Assembly: GCF_000327065.1 (NCBI RefSeq)
Contig: NC_019936.1
Location: 3,066,001-3,130,000, forward strand
Origin: Stutzerimonas stutzeri RCH2
GTDB taxonomy: Bacteria > Pseudomonadota > Gammaproteobacteria > Pseudomonadales > Pseudomonadaceae
Reading direction: 5' to 3'
Length of the DNA stretch: 64,000 nt
How positions within the stretch are numbered: position 1 is the first letter of the stretch; every line of letters begins with the position of its first letter. The notes under the pieces were generated by a model that was not told where the DNA came from, made no database searches, and saw nothing but the letters and a program-made list of their open reading frames with translations. A program made the translations under genes and the position numbers. This document shows positions 1 through 9,909 of the stretch, in pieces.

Positions 1-248
1 CGGGGCAGAGTTATCGGCAGCGGCGACCGACCTGTCAACGCTTTCGTCCCGCGGCCCGACAGATGACATGCCTTGGTGGATGTCGATCAAGACGCTTGCC
101 GGTCCATTCCCTGCCGCGCAATGCGGCCCGTGGTAACCTTGCCGGCTTTCCGCGGGAATCCCTCTTCCCAACCAAGTGGCAACACAACGCCACCACTGGG
201 ACGCATGATCCGGGTTCCCTCGCCCTACAACGAGCCGCGCCGCAACCG

Positions 249-2828
249 ATGACCAAACCCAACGCCGACCTCTCCGCCCATACGCCCATGATGCAGCAGT
301 ATTGGAAGCTCAAGCGCGAGCATCCGGACCAGCTGATGTTCTACCGCATGGGCGACTTCTACGAGCTGTTCTACGACGACGCCAAGAAAGCCGCCGCGCT
401 GCTCGACATCACCCTGACTGCGCGCGGTCAGTCGGCGGGTACGGCGATTCCCATGGCCGGTATTCCTTTCCATTCCGCCGAAGGCTATCTGGCGCGACTG
501 GTCAAGCTTGGCGAATCGGTGGTGATCTGCGAGCAGATCGGCGACCCGGCCACCAGCAAAGGCCCGGTGGAGCGTCAGGTGGTACGCATCATCACGCCGG
601 GCACGGTGAGCGACGAGGCGCTGCTCGACGAGCGCCGCGACAACCTGCTGGCGGCGGTGGTCGGCGACGAGAAGCTGTTCGGCCTGTCGGTGCTGGATAT
701 CGCCAGCGGCCGCTTCAGTGTGCAGGAACTCAAGGGCTGGGAAACCCTGCTTGCGGAACTTGAGCGCCTGAGCCCGGCTGAACTGCTGATCCCCGACGAC
801 TGGCCGCAGGGCCTACCGCTGGAGAAACGCCGCGGCGTGCGCCGCCGTGCACCCTGGGATTTCGATCGTGATTCGGCATTCAAGAGCCTCTGCCAGCAGT
901 TCTCCACCCAGGACCTCAAGGGCTTCGGCTGCGAGAACCTGACCCTGGCCATCGGTGCCGCCGGCTGCCTGCTCGCCTACGCCAAGGAAACCCAGCGCAC
1001 CGCCCTGCCCCACCTGCGCAGCCTGCGCCACGAGCGCCTCGACGACACGGTGATCCTCGATGGCGCCAGCCGGCGCAACCTGGAGCTGGACGTCAACCTC
1101 GCCGGCGGCCGCGAGAACACCCTGCAATCGGTCATGGACCGCTGCCAGACCGCCATGGGCTCGCGCCTGCTGACCCGCTGGCTGAATCGTCCGCTGCGCA
1201 ACCGCGAGATCCTCGAAGCACGCCAGGATTCGATCACCTGCCTGCTCGAGCACTACCGCTTCGAGCAGCTGCAGCCGCAGCTCAAGGACATCGGCGACTT
1301 GGAACGCATCCTCGCCCGCATCGGTCTGCGCAACGCCCGCCCGCGCGATCTGGCGCGCCTGCGCGACGCCCTGGCCGCGTTACCGCAGCTGCAGGCCGGC
1401 ATGCAGGACCTGGTGGCGCCGCATCTGCTCGAGCTGGCGACCAGCATCAGCACCTACCCGGAGCTGGCGGAACTGCTGGCCCGCGCCATCATCGACAACC
1501 CGCCAGCGGTGATTCGCGACGGCGGCGTACTGAAGACCGGCTACGACCCCGAGCTGGACGAGCTGCAGTCGCTCTCCGAGAACGCCGGCCAGTACCTGAT
1601 GGATCTGGAGACCCGCGAGAAGGCGCGCACCGGGCTGGCCAACCTCAAGGTCGGTTACAACCGCGTGCACGGCTACTTCATCGAGCTGCCGAGCAAGCAG
1701 GCCGAATCCGCGCCGGCCGACTACATCCGCCGGCAGACACTCAAGGGCGCCGAACGCTTCATCACACCTGAGCTCAAGGAATTCGAAGACAAGGCACTGT
1801 CGGCCAAGAGCCGCGCCCTGGCGCGCGAGAAGCTGCTCTATGACGAGCTGCTGGAAATGCTCATCGGTCATTTGGCACCACTGCAGGAAAGCGCCGCTGC
1901 GCTGGCCGAGCTGGACGTGCTGAGCAACCTCGCCGAGCGTGCGCTGAACCTTGACCTCAATCGTCCGCGCTTCGTCGAGCAGCCGTGCATGCGCATCGAG
2001 CAGGGTCGCCATCCGGTGGTCGAGCAGGTGCTTGAGACGCCTTTCGTGGCCAACGACCTGGGCCTCGACGACGCCACGCGCATGCTGGTCATCACCGGAC
2101 CGAACATGGGCGGTAAATCCACCTACATGCGCCAGACCGCGCTGATCGTGCTGCTGGCACAGATCGGCAGCTTCGTTCCGGCAGCCGCCTGCGAGCTGTC
2201 GCTGGTGGACCGCATCTTCACCCGCATCGGCTCTTCGGACGATCTGGCCGGCGGGCGCTCCACCTTCATGGTGGAGATGAGTGAAACCGCCAACATCCTG
2301 CACAACGCCAGCGATCGCAGCCTGGTGCTGATGGACGAAGTCGGTCGCGGCACCAGTACCTTCGATGGCCTCTCGCTGGCCTGGGCGGCTGCCGAGCACC
2401 TGGCCAAGCTGCGCGCGTTCACGCTGTTCGCCACCCACTACTTCGAGCTGACGGTGCTGCCGGAAAGCGAGCCGGTGGTGGCCAACGTCCACCTTTCCGC
2501 TACCGAGCACAACGAGCGCATCGTCTTCCTGCACCATGTACTGCCGGGGCCGGCGAGCCAGAGCTACGGCCTGGCGGTTGCACAGCTGGCCGGCGTGCCG
2601 GGCGAAGTCATCCAGCGCGCGCGCGACCATCTGTCGCGCCTGGAAACCACCAGCCTGGCGCACGAAGCGCCGAGAATAGCGCCCGGCCAGCCGGCACCAC
2701 CAATGCAGAGCGACCTGTTCGCCAGCCTGCCGCACCCGGTGCTCGAGGAATTGGGACGGATCAATCCCGATGATGTGACGCCGCGCCAGGCGCTGGACCT
2801 GCTATACAGCTTGAAATCACGCATTTGA
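249..2828 (+). CDS. mutS: DNA mismatch repair protein MutS
   Basis: MutS recognises base mismatches and small loops in DNA and, with MutL, starts methyl-directed or post-replicative repair in the cytoplasm. The reading frame is open upstream to position 63, but the ATG at 249 (protein starting MTKPNADLS) gives 859 residues, the usual family length, and the conserved N-terminal region begins right after it. The Phe-x-Glu mismatch-binding motif is visible in GDFYELF near residue 38. The P-loop [10 protein letters not shown] and the Walker B stretch [14 protein letters not shown] are intact in the C-terminal ATPase. The gene precedes fdxA, an order known in Pseudomonas. Identification is firm; only the exact start is inferred. 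Confidence 0.97.
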   Translation: MTKPNADLSAHTPMMQQYWKLKREHPDQLMFYRMGDFYELFYDDAKKAAALLDITLTARGQSAGTAIPMAGIPFHSAEGYLARLVKLGESVVICEQIGDPATSKGPVERQVVRIITPGTVSDEALLDERRDNLLAAVVGDEKLFGLSVLDIASGRFSVQELKGWETLLAELERLSPAELLIPDDWPQGLPLEKRRGVRRRAPWDFDRDSAFKSLCQQFSTQDLKGFGCENLTLAIGAAGCLLAYAKETQRTALPHLRSLRHERLDDTVILDGASRRNLELDVNLAGGRENTLQSVMDRCQTAMGSRLLTRWLNRPLRNREILEARQDSITCLLEHYRFEQLQPQLKDIGDLERILARIGLRNARPRDLARLRDALAALPQLQAGMQDLVAPHLLELATSISTYPELAELLARAIIDNPPAVIRDGGVLKTGYDPELDELQSLSENAGQYLMDLETREKARTGLANLKVGYNRVHGYFIELPSKQAESAPADYIRRQTLKGAERFITPELKEFEDKALSAKSRALAREKLLYDELLEMLIGHLAPLQESAAALAELDVLSNLAERALNLDLNRPRFVEQPCMRIEQGRHPVVEQVLETPFVANDLGLDDATRMLVITGPNMGGKSTYMRQTALIVLLAQIGSFVPAAACELSLVDRIFTRIGSSDDLAGGRSTFMVEMSETANILHNASDRSLVLMDEVGRGTSTFDGLSLAWAAAEHLAKLRAFTLFATHYFELTVLPESEPVVANVHLSATEHNERIVFLHHVLPGPASQSYGLAVAQLAGVPGEVIQRARDHLSRLETTSLAHEAPRIAPGQPAPPMQSDLFASLPHPVLEELGRINPDDVTPRQALDLLYSLKSRI

Positions 2829-2851
2829 TACGCCGCGAAAGCTGCTAGAAT
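2825..2851 (+). promoter_or_regulatory. candidate sigma-70 promoter for fdxA
   Basis: TTGATA at 2825-2830 and TAGAAT at 2846-2851 resemble -35 and -10 boxes, but the 15-bp spacer is shorter than the preferred 17 bp. The site overlaps the mutS stop codon and lies about 100 bp before fdxA. This is pattern matching only. Confidence 0.35.
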
Positions 2852-2949
2852 CGCGCGCATTTTTTTGATAAGCGGCATTTGCCTGTGCCGCCTACTCGCA
2901 GGGGCGTCACCGTAACGCCTACCTGACACGCCTGAGGAGATAGCTAGAC

Positions 2950-3273
2950 ATGACCTTCGTCGTCACCGACAACTGCATCAAGTGCAAATACACCGATTGC
3001 GTGGAAGTCTGCCCGGTGGACTGCTTCTACGAAGGCCCGAACTTTCTGGTGATTCACCCGGACGAGTGCATCGACTGCGCACTGTGCGAGCCGGAGTGCC
3101 CGGCTCAGGCGATCTTCTCCGAAGACGAGGTACCGGAAGATCAGCAGGAGTTCATCGAACTCAACGCCGATCTGGCGGAAGTCTGGCCGAACATCACCGA
3201 GAAGAAAGACGCTCTGGCCGATGCCGAAGAGTGGGATGGCGTGAAGGACAAGCTGCAGTATCTGGAGCGCTGA
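2950..3273 (+). CDS. fdxA: 7Fe ferredoxin FdxA
   Basis: Small electron-transfer protein of 107 residues carrying one [3Fe-4S] and one [4Fe-4S] cluster. The N-terminal half shows the cysteine pattern expected for the 7Fe family: [14 protein letters not shown] followed by [12 protein letters not shown]. The acidic C-terminal extension ([14 protein letters not shown] onward) is typical of FdxA from proteobacteria. A good ribosome-binding site (GAGGAGA) lies just before the ATG. The gene has its own intergenic region after mutS and is followed by a strong terminator, so it is probably transcribed alone. Its physiological partner cannot be told from sequence. Confidence 0.96.
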   Translation: MTFVVTDNCIKCKYTDCVEVCPVDCFYEGPNFLVIHPDECIDCALCEPECPAQAIFSEDEVPEDQQEFIELNADLAEVWPNITEKKDALADAEEWDGVKDKLQYLER

Positions 3274-3291
3274 TACCTAGCGATTTCGGAT

Positions 3292-3326
3292 AAAAAAATG
3301 CCCGCAGCGATGCGGGCATTTTTATT
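3292..3326. terminator. bidirectional intrinsic terminator between fdxA and csbD-like gene
   Basis: Perfect 11-bp stem AAATGCCCGCA with a gcga loop, flanked by an A-run on the left and a T-run on the right. It lies between two convergent genes and can serve both. Confidence 0.9.
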
Positions 3327-3351
3327 CGTGCTGCGAGTCGGCAGCGACAGG

Positions 3352-3543
3352 TCAGGCCTTGTCGATGCCCTTTTTCAGGGTGTCTTTCACATCACCCTTG
3401 ACCTGCTGGGCCTCGCCCTTCACTTCCTGGCGCTGGCCTTCGCCTTTCAGACGCTGGTTGTCGGTGGCTTCGCCCACACCCTGCTTGATCTTGCCGACGG
3501 CTTCGTTGGTGTTGCCCTTGATCTTGTCTTCTGTACTGCTCAT
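3352..3543 (-). CDS. CsbD family stress protein
   Basis: A 63-residue hydrophilic, charged protein beginning MSSTEDKIKGNTNEAVGKIK, with repeated K-G-E/K-G-D turns and no hydrophobic segment, as in the CsbD family. Members are small, probably disordered proteins induced by general stress; their molecular role is not settled. The frame remains open far upstream, but the ATG at 3543 gives exactly the conserved family N terminus. It is convergent with fdxA. Family assignment is good; function is only by association. Confidence 0.88.
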   Translation of the reverse strand: MSSTEDKIKGNTNEAVGKIKQGVGEATDNQRLKGEGQRQEVKGEAQQVKGDVKDTLKKGIDKA

Positions 3544-3629
3544 GGCAGATTCCCCATTCTCATTAGTGACATAGGGTGGACCCGCCACATGCAGCGATAG
3601 TTTCGCCCCGGCCATCGGACCAGAGCGGC

Positions 3630-4622
3630 TCAGGCCTGGCGCGACGGCATCAACCGATGCAGCAGTGGCCTGCCAGCCAGGTGCAGGAACACCGGTGCGC
3701 CAGCGATGAGATAGAAGTAGTAGGTCACGAAGCGCCAGATGACGATCGCCGCCGCAGTAGTCGATTTGCCCACCATCGGCGTCAGCAGCGCGGCCGACGC
3801 CAGTTCGGCACTGCCCGCCCCACCCGGCAACAAGCTGAGCTGACCGGCGGTCAGCGCCAGCAGTTGCACCAGGAAGGTCCAGGCCCAGGCCAGTTCGCTG
3901 CCTAGCCCCTGCAGGGTCAGGTAGAGCACGCTGAAGCGCAGCAGCCAGTGCAGCGTGGTCAGCCCGAAGACCGCGAGCAGCACGCGTCGCGGCAAGCGAA
4001 AGCAGTCGACCAGCGCGTTGCGGAAGCTCAGTACCTTTCGCGCCCAGCGCCGTTTGCGCGCCTGCTTCATGCCCAGCCGGGTCACCAGCCAGCCATTGAG
4101 CAGGAACACCTGGCGATGAAAGCGCCCGAGCAGCGCCAGCAACACCATCACCCCGATCAGCAGCGCTACGCTGAAGCCCAGCAGGTTGGCGATGTGTGCG
4201 TTGAGCGCGTGGGTCAGTGCATAGATCAGCACACCGACCAGTGCGCAGGCGAAGAACAGCAGATCGGTCAACTGCTCGACCGCGTATGTCGCCGTACCCT
4301 TCGCAGGCGCGACGCCTTGGCGCATGAGCAGCGCCATCAGAGTCAGCGGACCGCCCGCGCCGCCCGGCGTTGCGCAAATCGCGAATTCGGTTGCCACCAC
4401 GATACCGAAGGCACGCCGCTGGCCCAGCTGACGGCGCCCCAGCAGCAGACGCAGGCGCAGCGCATTGAGGTTCCAGCCCAGCAGCACCATGCCCAACATT
4501 ACTGCCAGCAGGCTGCCGGGAAAATTGCGCAGACGCTCGAACAGCCCGGTGCCGCCAAGCAGCAGCGGCACCAGCGCTGCACCGAGCAGAGCGCCTGCCA
4601 ATATCCACCAGCGGCGAGTCAT
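3630..4622 (-). CDS. YbhN-like integral membrane protein (LPG synthase TM / UPF0104 family)
   Basis: A 330-residue, strongly hydrophobic protein with about eight predicted membrane segments. It has the family hallmarks: an N-terminal helix followed by NALRLRLLL, the ICATPGGAGGP loop and a later LLPGGAGSAE motif. Related proteins form the membrane part of lysylphosphatidylglycerol synthases or act as suspected lipid flippases. No aminoacyl-transfer domain is attached, so lysyl-lipid synthesis is unlikely. The ATG at 4622 overlaps the stop of the upstream deacetylase-like gene (ATGA), indicating translational coupling. In this operon it most plausibly moves a lipid-linked sugar across the inner membrane; that is inference. 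Confidence 0.8.
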   Translation of the reverse strand: MTRRWWILAGALLGAALVPLLLGGTGLFERLRNFPGSLLAVMLGMVLLGWNLNALRLRLLLGRRQLGQRRAFGIVVATEFAICATPGGAGGPLTLMALLMRQGVAPAKGTATYAVEQLTDLLFFACALVGVLIYALTHALNAHIANLLGFSVALLIGVMVLLALLGRFHRQVFLLNGWLVTRLGMKQARKRRWARKVLSFRNALVDCFRLPRRVLLAVFGLTTLHWLLRFSVLYLTLQGLGSELAWAWTFLVQLLALTAGQLSLLPGGAGSAELASAALLTPMVGKSTTAAAIVIWRFVTYYFYLIAGAPVFLHLAGRPLLHRLMPSRQA

Positions 4623-5380
4623 GCCACAGCGCTCGATGAGCGGTACCGTCGCAGCCAATCGATCTTGGTCAGCGGCCGCCGTCCGTCCCGCAGCAGACGC
4701 TGCAGTACCTCGAGCCAATAGCGTCGGGAAAATTCATGGCGCATATCCACCGGATGCAACCCCAGCCGTAGCAACGGTGCCTTCCGGCTCTGCCGTAGCT
4801 GCCGTTCACTGACCAGCCAGGACACACCGCGACGCACAGAGCTGCGAGCGCTCCATACCAGCCCTGGCGCGACGATCGGCGAAAAGTCCGGCAGCAGGTA
4901 AAGATGGCCCGGGTCGCTGGTATAGCTCAGCCCGCTGCCCGCCAATGCGCGCCGCGTGCCCTCACTCATCAGCCAGGCCGGCGCGACGAAGCCGTGCAAC
5001 GGCCAGCCATGACGGCTGAACAGCTCCAACCCCAGCGCCAGCCGCTCGCCGGCCGCTTGCTGGTCGAGGCCATAGAATTCGCCCTCATGGGTATAGACCC
5101 GGCGCATGAACCAGTCCTTCGGCGTCTTCGGCGCAGGCTCGAGATCGGCGTGGTAGCAACCGTGCAACACCAGCTCATCGCCGCGCTGCACGCGCTCGTC
5201 CAGCACACGGCGGAAATCCGGCTGCTGTTCCAGCGGATTGCGCTGGTGAAAATCCGGTACCACCAACCAGGTGATCGGTACGCCGCCAATAGAATCGACC
5301 GCCTCGACGAAAGGCTGGTAATCAGGCCAGGTTTCCGCGGCCACATCGTGCAGCACCAGTGTCAGAGCCGCCTCAGCCAT
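4619..5380 (-). CDS. polysaccharide deacetylase-like protein (DUF2334 type)
   Basis: A 253-residue cytoplasmic-looking protein starting MAEAALTLVLHDVAAETWP. The N-terminal LVLHDV strand, the central GDELVLHGCYH stretch and LGLHPVDMRH near the C terminus match the NodB/DUF2334 carbohydrate deacetylase fold, with His/Asp positions suited to a metal site. There is no signal peptide. The ATG at 5380 overlaps the end of the glycosyltransferase gene by 8 bp, and its own stop overlaps the membrane protein gene. Together they suggest a three-step glycolipid or polysaccharide pathway. The substrate is unknown. Confidence 0.78.
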   Translation of the reverse strand: MAEAALTLVLHDVAAETWPDYQPFVEAVDSIGGVPITWLVVPDFHQRNPLEQQPDFRRVLDERVQRGDELVLHGCYHADLEPAPKTPKDWFMRRVYTHEGEFYGLDQQAAGERLALGLELFSRHGWPLHGFVAPAWLMSEGTRRALAGSGLSYTSDPGHLYLLPDFSPIVAPGLVWSARSSVRRGVSWLVSERQLRQSRKAPLLRLGLHPVDMRHEFSRRYWLEVLQRLLRDGRRPLTKIDWLRRYRSSSAVA

Positions 5381-6488
5381 GTACGGCGACCGGCAGTTCG
5401 ACGGTACCGAGCACGGCGTGGTAATGGGCCAGCAAACCAGCCACGACGGCATCCCAGGCATGATGCGCTTCGACATGCTGACGCGCCTGCTGCCCGAGCA
5501 AGCGCGGATCGTCTTCGAACAGCTCGCGCACGGTATGCGCCATGGCCTTCGCGTCCAGCGGCCGGCACAGGCGTCCGCTGTAGAACGGCACCAGCTCCGG
5601 TAAAGCACCGGCCCGCGCCGCTACCACCGGAATGCCACAGGCCATGGCTTCAAGCGCAACCAGGCCGAAGGTCTCCTGATTGCCGGCGTGCAGCAGCACA
5701 TCGCTACTCGCCACGTAACGCGCCACTTCACTGGCGCAGCAGAAGCGGTCGATTACCGTGACGTTGTCCGGCACCCGCTGCGGCATGCTCGAACCCACCA
5801 GCAACAGGTGGTATGGCTTGCCGAGCTGGCGCGCGGTGTCCAGCAGGATATGCAGGTTCTTCTCCCGCGAGCCGCGCCCGGCAAAGATCATCAGCCGCGT
5901 GTCGTCGGCCAGGCCCAGTTCGTGACGCAGGTCGGGATCCCGTCGCTCGGGGCAGAAGGTATCCAGATCTACCCCCAGGGGCTGCACAAAGACATTTTTC
6001 ACGCCGAGGTGCATGAGCTTGTCGGCCATCACTTCACTGGGTGCCAATACCCGGTCGAAGCTGCCGTACAGCTTCGAGACGTAGCCGTTGAGGTTGGTAC
6101 CCAGCCAATTGCCGATGCGGTTGCTGACCAGCAGCGGAAGGTCGGAATGATAGAAACCGATGACCGGAATATTAAGCCGACGACCCGCATCCAGTGCCGC
6201 CCATGCGGTCATGTACGGATCGCCGACCTCGATCAGATCAGGGCGCAGTGAACGCAGCAGATTGCGCCAGGGCGCGCGGCGGATCGGAAAGCGGTAGCCC
6301 TTGCCGAAGGGCAGTATGGGTGCCGGTACTTCGTAAAGCCCGTCGTTGTGGCTGTAATCGCCGCCCGGCACCAGGATGCTGTGGCGTACCCCCGAGTACA
6401 GCTGCAGCCGGCGATGCTTCGCCTCGAGGTAGGTGCGCACGCCACCGCTGGCAGGCGCGTAGAACATGGTCATATCCGCGATATGCAA
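5373..6488 (-). CDS. GT4-family glycosyltransferase
   Basis: A 371-residue protein with the two-domain GT-B layout. The N terminus MHIADMTMFYAPASGGVRTY carries the glycine-rich acceptor-side loop. The C-terminal half has FAGRGSREKNLHILL and the nucleotide-sugar motif HAGNQETFGLVALEAMACGIPVV, typical of GT4 enzymes with the E-x7-E pattern. It is the first gene of an overlapping operon with a deacetylase-like and a YbhN-like protein. Donor and acceptor cannot be told. Similar enzymes make mannosyl- or glucosyl-lipids. Its promoter should lie in 6489-6643, which separates it from the yihY-like gene. Confidence 0.88.
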   Translation of the reverse strand: MHIADMTMFYAPASGGVRTYLEAKHRRLQLYSGVRHSILVPGGDYSHNDGLYEVPAPILPFGKGYRFPIRRAPWRNLLRSLRPDLIEVGDPYMTAWAALDAGRRLNIPVIGFYHSDLPLLVSNRIGNWLGTNLNGYVSKLYGSFDRVLAPSEVMADKLMHLGVKNVFVQPLGVDLDTFCPERRDPDLRHELGLADDTRLMIFAGRGSREKNLHILLDTARQLGKPYHLLLVGSSMPQRVPDNVTVIDRFCCASEVARYVASSDVLLHAGNQETFGLVALEAMACGIPVVAARAGALPELVPFYSGRLCRPLDAKAMAHTVRELFEDDPRLLGQQARQHVEAHHAWDAVVAGLLAHYHAVLGTVELPVAVHG

Positions 6489-6643
6489 GGTACTTCTCCG
6501 TCCGGTCCGTAGCAGAACACCGGTCTTTGCCGGACATGCACACGTTGAGCGGCATGCTCCGCAATCCCTGCGGAATAATTCTGTAATGAAATAGATGACC
6601 GTTACGTAGAAGGGTTGTTCGCCGCCAAGCGCCGGACGGCACC

Positions 6644-7519
6644 TCAGCTGTCCAGCTGTTTATCGCCCTCGTCCTTACCCTCGACCGAGGCGTGCTCGAT
6701 CACCGCATTGAGCTCGGCGCCGAACAGCAGTACCGCTGCGGAAATGTACAGGTACAACAGCAGCACGATGATGGCGCCGATGCTGCCGTAGGTGGCGTTG
6801 TAATCGGCGAAGTTCTGTACGTAGATGCCAAAAGCGATCGAGGCGAGTATCCATACCAGCACCGCCAGCACGGAGCCCGGCGTGATGAAGCGGAAATCCT
6901 GCTCCACATCGGGCGTCACGTAGTACAGCAGTGCCACCACCAGCATCAGCGTCAGCACGACCACCGGCCAGCGTGCCCAGGTCCACAGCACCACCACCAT
7001 ATCGCGCATGCCCACCTGCCCGGCCAGCCACTCGATGGCCTGCGGCCCGACGATCATCAACCCCGCCGTCAGCAGCAGCAGAACCGCAATACCAACGGTA
7101 TAGGCCAGCGAAAGCATGATCAGCTTCCAGCTCGGGCGACCCTCCTCCACGTCGTAGGCCCGGTTCATCGCATTCATCAGCGAGCGGAAACCGACGGACG
7201 CCGTCCACAACGCCACGAGAATACCGAAGGACAATAAGCCGGCCTGCTGCTCCTGCAGCTGCTCGATGACCGGGTCGATCTGCTCCATCGCTATCGGCGG
7301 CAATGCCAACGACGCCTGCATGCGCAACCAGTCGAAAAAGTTCTGCAGATCGAGGAAGCCCAGCAACGCGATGAGAAACACCAGAAACGGAAACATCGCA
7401 AACAGCCCGCGATAGGCCAGCGCCGACGCATAGGTTGACATGTCGTCGCTGCTGAATTCCTTGAAGGTACGCTTGAGCAAGGTAAAGGCCCCGATACCGC
7501 GGGTGTCCAGCATGGCCAT
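6644..7519 (-). CDS. YihY/BrkB family inner-membrane protein
   Basis: A 291-residue protein with six predicted membrane helices. Family features are the early YASALAYRGLFAMFPFLVFLIALLG region, the SVGFRSLMNAMNRAYDVEE segment and the late helix YATYGSIGAIIVLLLYLYISA. The family was once called ribonuclease BN by mistake; its real role is unknown and a transport or envelope function is suspected. The C terminus is charged and cytoplasmic. It reads in the same direction as the glycosyltransferase operon but is separated from it by about 155 bp. Confidence 0.9.
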   Translation of the reverse strand: MAMLDTRGIGAFTLLKRTFKEFSSDDMSTYASALAYRGLFAMFPFLVFLIALLGFLDLQNFFDWLRMQASLALPPIAMEQIDPVIEQLQEQQAGLLSFGILVALWTASVGFRSLMNAMNRAYDVEEGRPSWKLIMLSLAYTVGIAVLLLLTAGLMIVGPQAIEWLAGQVGMRDMVVVLWTWARWPVVVLTLMLVVALLYYVTPDVEQDFRFITPGSVLAVLVWILASIAFGIYVQNFADYNATYGSIGAIIVLLLYLYISAAVLLFGAELNAVIEHASVEGKDEGDKQLDS

Positions 7520-7724
7520 TGATATTCCCCCAATCAGTTAAGTGCGCCGTCTAGAAAATGGGACGACCGCTCTGCTGGAGAGTTCGCTGCTAGTCGCTTG
7601 CGAGCGCCCGAGATCTGGGAACGTTTTCAATGAGCACCCTGTCACATAAAGGCAGATTGACATCAGCCCAATCCGGCCTGAGTCGCTCGACGAGCGAGGG
7701 CCATTATCCGCAGAGGACGACAGG

Positions 7725-7958
7725 ATGTTTTCCAGCTATCTCTATGAAGCCGCACTCATCTATGGCCTGGTCTTCACTTCGGTGGGGTTCGTGCTGGGCA
7801 TGTTCTACAACAACCGCAAGGTCTTCCAACTGGAAGACAAGGTGCAGCGGCTAAAGCGCACCGTGCGGCACCTGCAGCGCAAGGTCGAACCGCCTGCCGC
7901 CGCGTCGAGAAGCGTTCAGCGCGCGCGCAGCAGCGCAGGGTTGAGCAGCGTCCGCTGA
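7725..7958 (+). CDS. small single-span membrane protein of unknown function
   Basis: A 77-residue frame with one N-terminal hydrophobic helix (IYGLVFTSVGFVLGMFY) followed by a basic amphipathic segment (KVFQLEDKVQRLKRTVRHLQRKV) that could form a short coiled coil. A purine-rich GAGGACGACAGG precedes the ATG. I recognise no family. It stands alone between the yihY-like gene and the MBOAT operon. The layout of helix plus coiled coil is plausible for a real small protein, but coding status is not certain. Confidence 0.5.
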   Translation: MFSSYLYEAALIYGLVFTSVGFVLGMFYNNRKVFQLEDKVQRLKRTVRHLQRKVEPPAAASRSVQRARSSAGLSSVR

Positions 7959-8349
7959 GCGGACTCGCCACAGTCGGGCGAACACGCCAGCAGCTCGTTC
8001 GCGCTCAACCTTCAGAGCCTTGAAAAATGCCGGGAACTTTCCCGACCGACGGAAATGGGCTGCAGGCCGCGTCCGCCGGGACTCTTTTGACCTGCGACAA
8101 TAAAGCGCTCGGCGGCGCAACGAAAATTGAAACTTTTTTTTACACCTTCCCGTCCGACGCATAGGAGCTCAGGGGAAGGCGGTCAAGATGGCCGTAATCC
8201 GAGCGGGCACCCACTGATGGACCGAGGATGTCGCAACGCCGACCAGGATGGATTGTCGGTCGCGTGGCGCTAGGACTTTATGGATGACTCGCCCCGCCTT
8301 GAAGGCGGCCTGAGCAGCGATGCACGTACGCTGAGCAGGGATAGGGAAG
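7959..8349. other. gene-free region upstream of the MBOAT operon
   Basis: About 390 bp with no convincing frame. It holds a small hairpin CGGGAA/TTCCCG near 8031-8044 and a T-rich stretch near 8134-8140 that forms part of a possible AlgU-type promoter. The remainder shows nothing recognisable. Confidence 0.6.
8130..8157 (+). promoter_or_regulatory. possible AlgU/RpoE-type promoter
   Basis: AAACTT at 8130-8135 and TCCGA at 8153-8157 are separated by 17 bp. This is close to the Pseudomonas envelope-stress consensus GAACTT-N16/17-TCTGA, with one mismatch in each box. It lies about 190 bp before the MBOAT gene. The match is suggestive only. Confidence 0.3.
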
Positions 8350-9888
8350 ATGCTTTTCAATTCAGTGGAATTCATCGCCGGCTTTCTACCGGTGGTGTTG
8401 ATTGGATTCTTCGTGCTGACCGGATCGGGCCAACAACGGCTCGCGGTGATCTGGCTGACCGTCGTCTCGTTGGTCTTTTACGGCTGGTGGAACCCGGTCT
8501 ATGTACCGTTGCTGGTCGGCAGCATGCTGGTCAACTATCTGCTCGGTGGCTACCTGCGCCGGCACCCCTCACGTCTGCTGCTCGGGCTGGCGGTCGCGGC
8601 CAACGTGCTGCTGCTGGTCTACTACAAGTACACCGGCTTTCTGCTCGGCACGCTGGATGCGGCGCTGGATCTCGGTTGGCGGGTGGAAGACATCATCCTG
8701 CCGCTGGCGATCTCCTTCTTCACCTTCCAGCAAATCGCCTATCTGGTCGATGCCCATGATGGCGTGGTGGAAGAGCACGACTTCACCAACTACTGCCTGT
8801 TCATCAGCTTCTTTCCACAATTGATCGCCGGGCCGATCACCCATCACGGTGAGATGCTCGCGCAGTTCCGTGACCGCGACAGCTTCCGCGCGCGCATCGA
8901 CAACCTGTCGCTGGGAGCGACGGTGTTTCTGCTCGGTCTGTTCAAGAAGGTAGTGATCGCCGATACCCTCGCGCTGAAGGCCACGCCGGTCTTCAGCCTG
9001 GCTGCCGACGGCACCATCCCGGCGTTCTACGATGCCTGGACCGGCGCGCTGACCTACACACTGCAGATCTACTTCGACTTCTCCGGCTACAGCGACATGG
9101 CCATCGGCCTCGCGCTGCTGTTCGGCATCAGCCTGCCGGCCAACTTCAACAGCCCGTTCAAGGCGCGCAACGTCATCGACTACTGGTCGCGCTGGCACAT
9201 GACGCTGACGCGTTTTCTCACCGCCTACCTCTACAACCCCATCGTGCTGCGCGTGACCCGCGCGCGCATGGCGGCCGGCAAGCCGCAGCCGCGACGAGGC
9301 AAGATGACCGTCGGCACCTTCTTCGCACTGGTCGCCTACCCCACCGTGTTCACCATGTTCATCTCCGGCATCTGGCACGGCGCCGGCTGGCATTTCGTCG
9401 CCTTCGGCCTGCTACACGGCGTCTATCTGGTGGTCGCCCACGGCTGGCGCGCCTGGAAGGCGCGTCAGGGCTGGAAGCTGGACAGCGACATCTGGTGGCA
9501 CAAGGCGGCGGCCGTCTCCCTGACATTTGGCTGCGTGGTGGTGGCGATGGTGTTCTTCCGCGCCAGCGACGTGCCGACCGCCATGGCGATCCTCGCCGGC
9601 ATGCTCGGCCTGAGCCCGATCAGCACGGCGATGGATCGCTCCGACTTCGTCTATATCGCCGCATTGCTGGTGTTCGTCTGGGGCATGCCGAACGTGCAGC
9701 AGTGGATGGGCCACTTCCGTACCGCACTCAACTTCCAGGCTCAGCCGCACTGGACCGAACGATTGCTGCCAGTCAGCGCCTGGCGGCCGACGGCAATCCA
9801 CGGTCTGGCGGTCGGCGTACTCGGCTTCTTCGCCCTGGCGATCGCCTTTTCCATGGCGCCGACCGAGTTCCTCTACTTCCAGTTCTGA
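8350..9888 (+). CDS. MBOAT family membrane O-acyltransferase
   Basis: A 512-residue polytopic protein of the membrane-bound O-acyltransferase family, related to AlgI. The conserved histidines are visible: His343 in SGIWHGAGWH and His356 in GLLHGVYL. Other family signs are FFPQLIAGPITHHGEM, FDFSGYSDMAIG and DYWSRWHMTLTRFL. Such proteins pass acyl groups across the inner membrane to periplasmic polysaccharides. Here the neighbours are an FkbH-like enzyme, an acyl carrier protein and an SGNH-like protein rather than AlgJ and AlgF, so the donor may be an acyl-ACP. The start has a GGGAAG ribosome-binding site directly upstream. The modified polymer is unknown. Confidence 0.92.
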   Translation: MLFNSVEFIAGFLPVVLIGFFVLTGSGQQRLAVIWLTVVSLVFYGWWNPVYVPLLVGSMLVNYLLGGYLRRHPSRLLLGLAVAANVLLLVYYKYTGFLLGTLDAALDLGWRVEDIILPLAISFFTFQQIAYLVDAHDGVVEEHDFTNYCLFISFFPQLIAGPITHHGEMLAQFRDRDSFRARIDNLSLGATVFLLGLFKKVVIADTLALKATPVFSLAADGTIPAFYDAWTGALTYTLQIYFDFSGYSDMAIGLALLFGISLPANFNSPFKARNVIDYWSRWHMTLTRFLTAYLYNPIVLRVTRARMAAGKPQPRRGKMTVGTFFALVAYPTVFTMFISGIWHGAGWHFVAFGLLHGVYLVVAHGWRAWKARQGWKLDSDIWWHKAAAVSLTFGCVVVAMVFFRASDVPTAMAILAGMLGLSPISTAMDRSDFVYIAALLVFVWGMPNVQQWMGHFRTALNFQAQPHWTERLLPVSAWRPTAIHGLAVGVLGFFALAIAFSMAPTEFLYFQF

Positions 9889-9909
9889 CCACGACAAGGA
9901 GTCACAGGC

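Noticed and set aside
63..248. N-terminal extension of mutS
   Set aside because: Open frame only; conserved MutS sequence starts at 249 and the extension has no family resemblance.
3630..4622. Lysylphosphatidylglycerol synthase (MprF)
   Set aside because: Only the membrane part is present; the catalytic aminoacyltransferase domain is missing.
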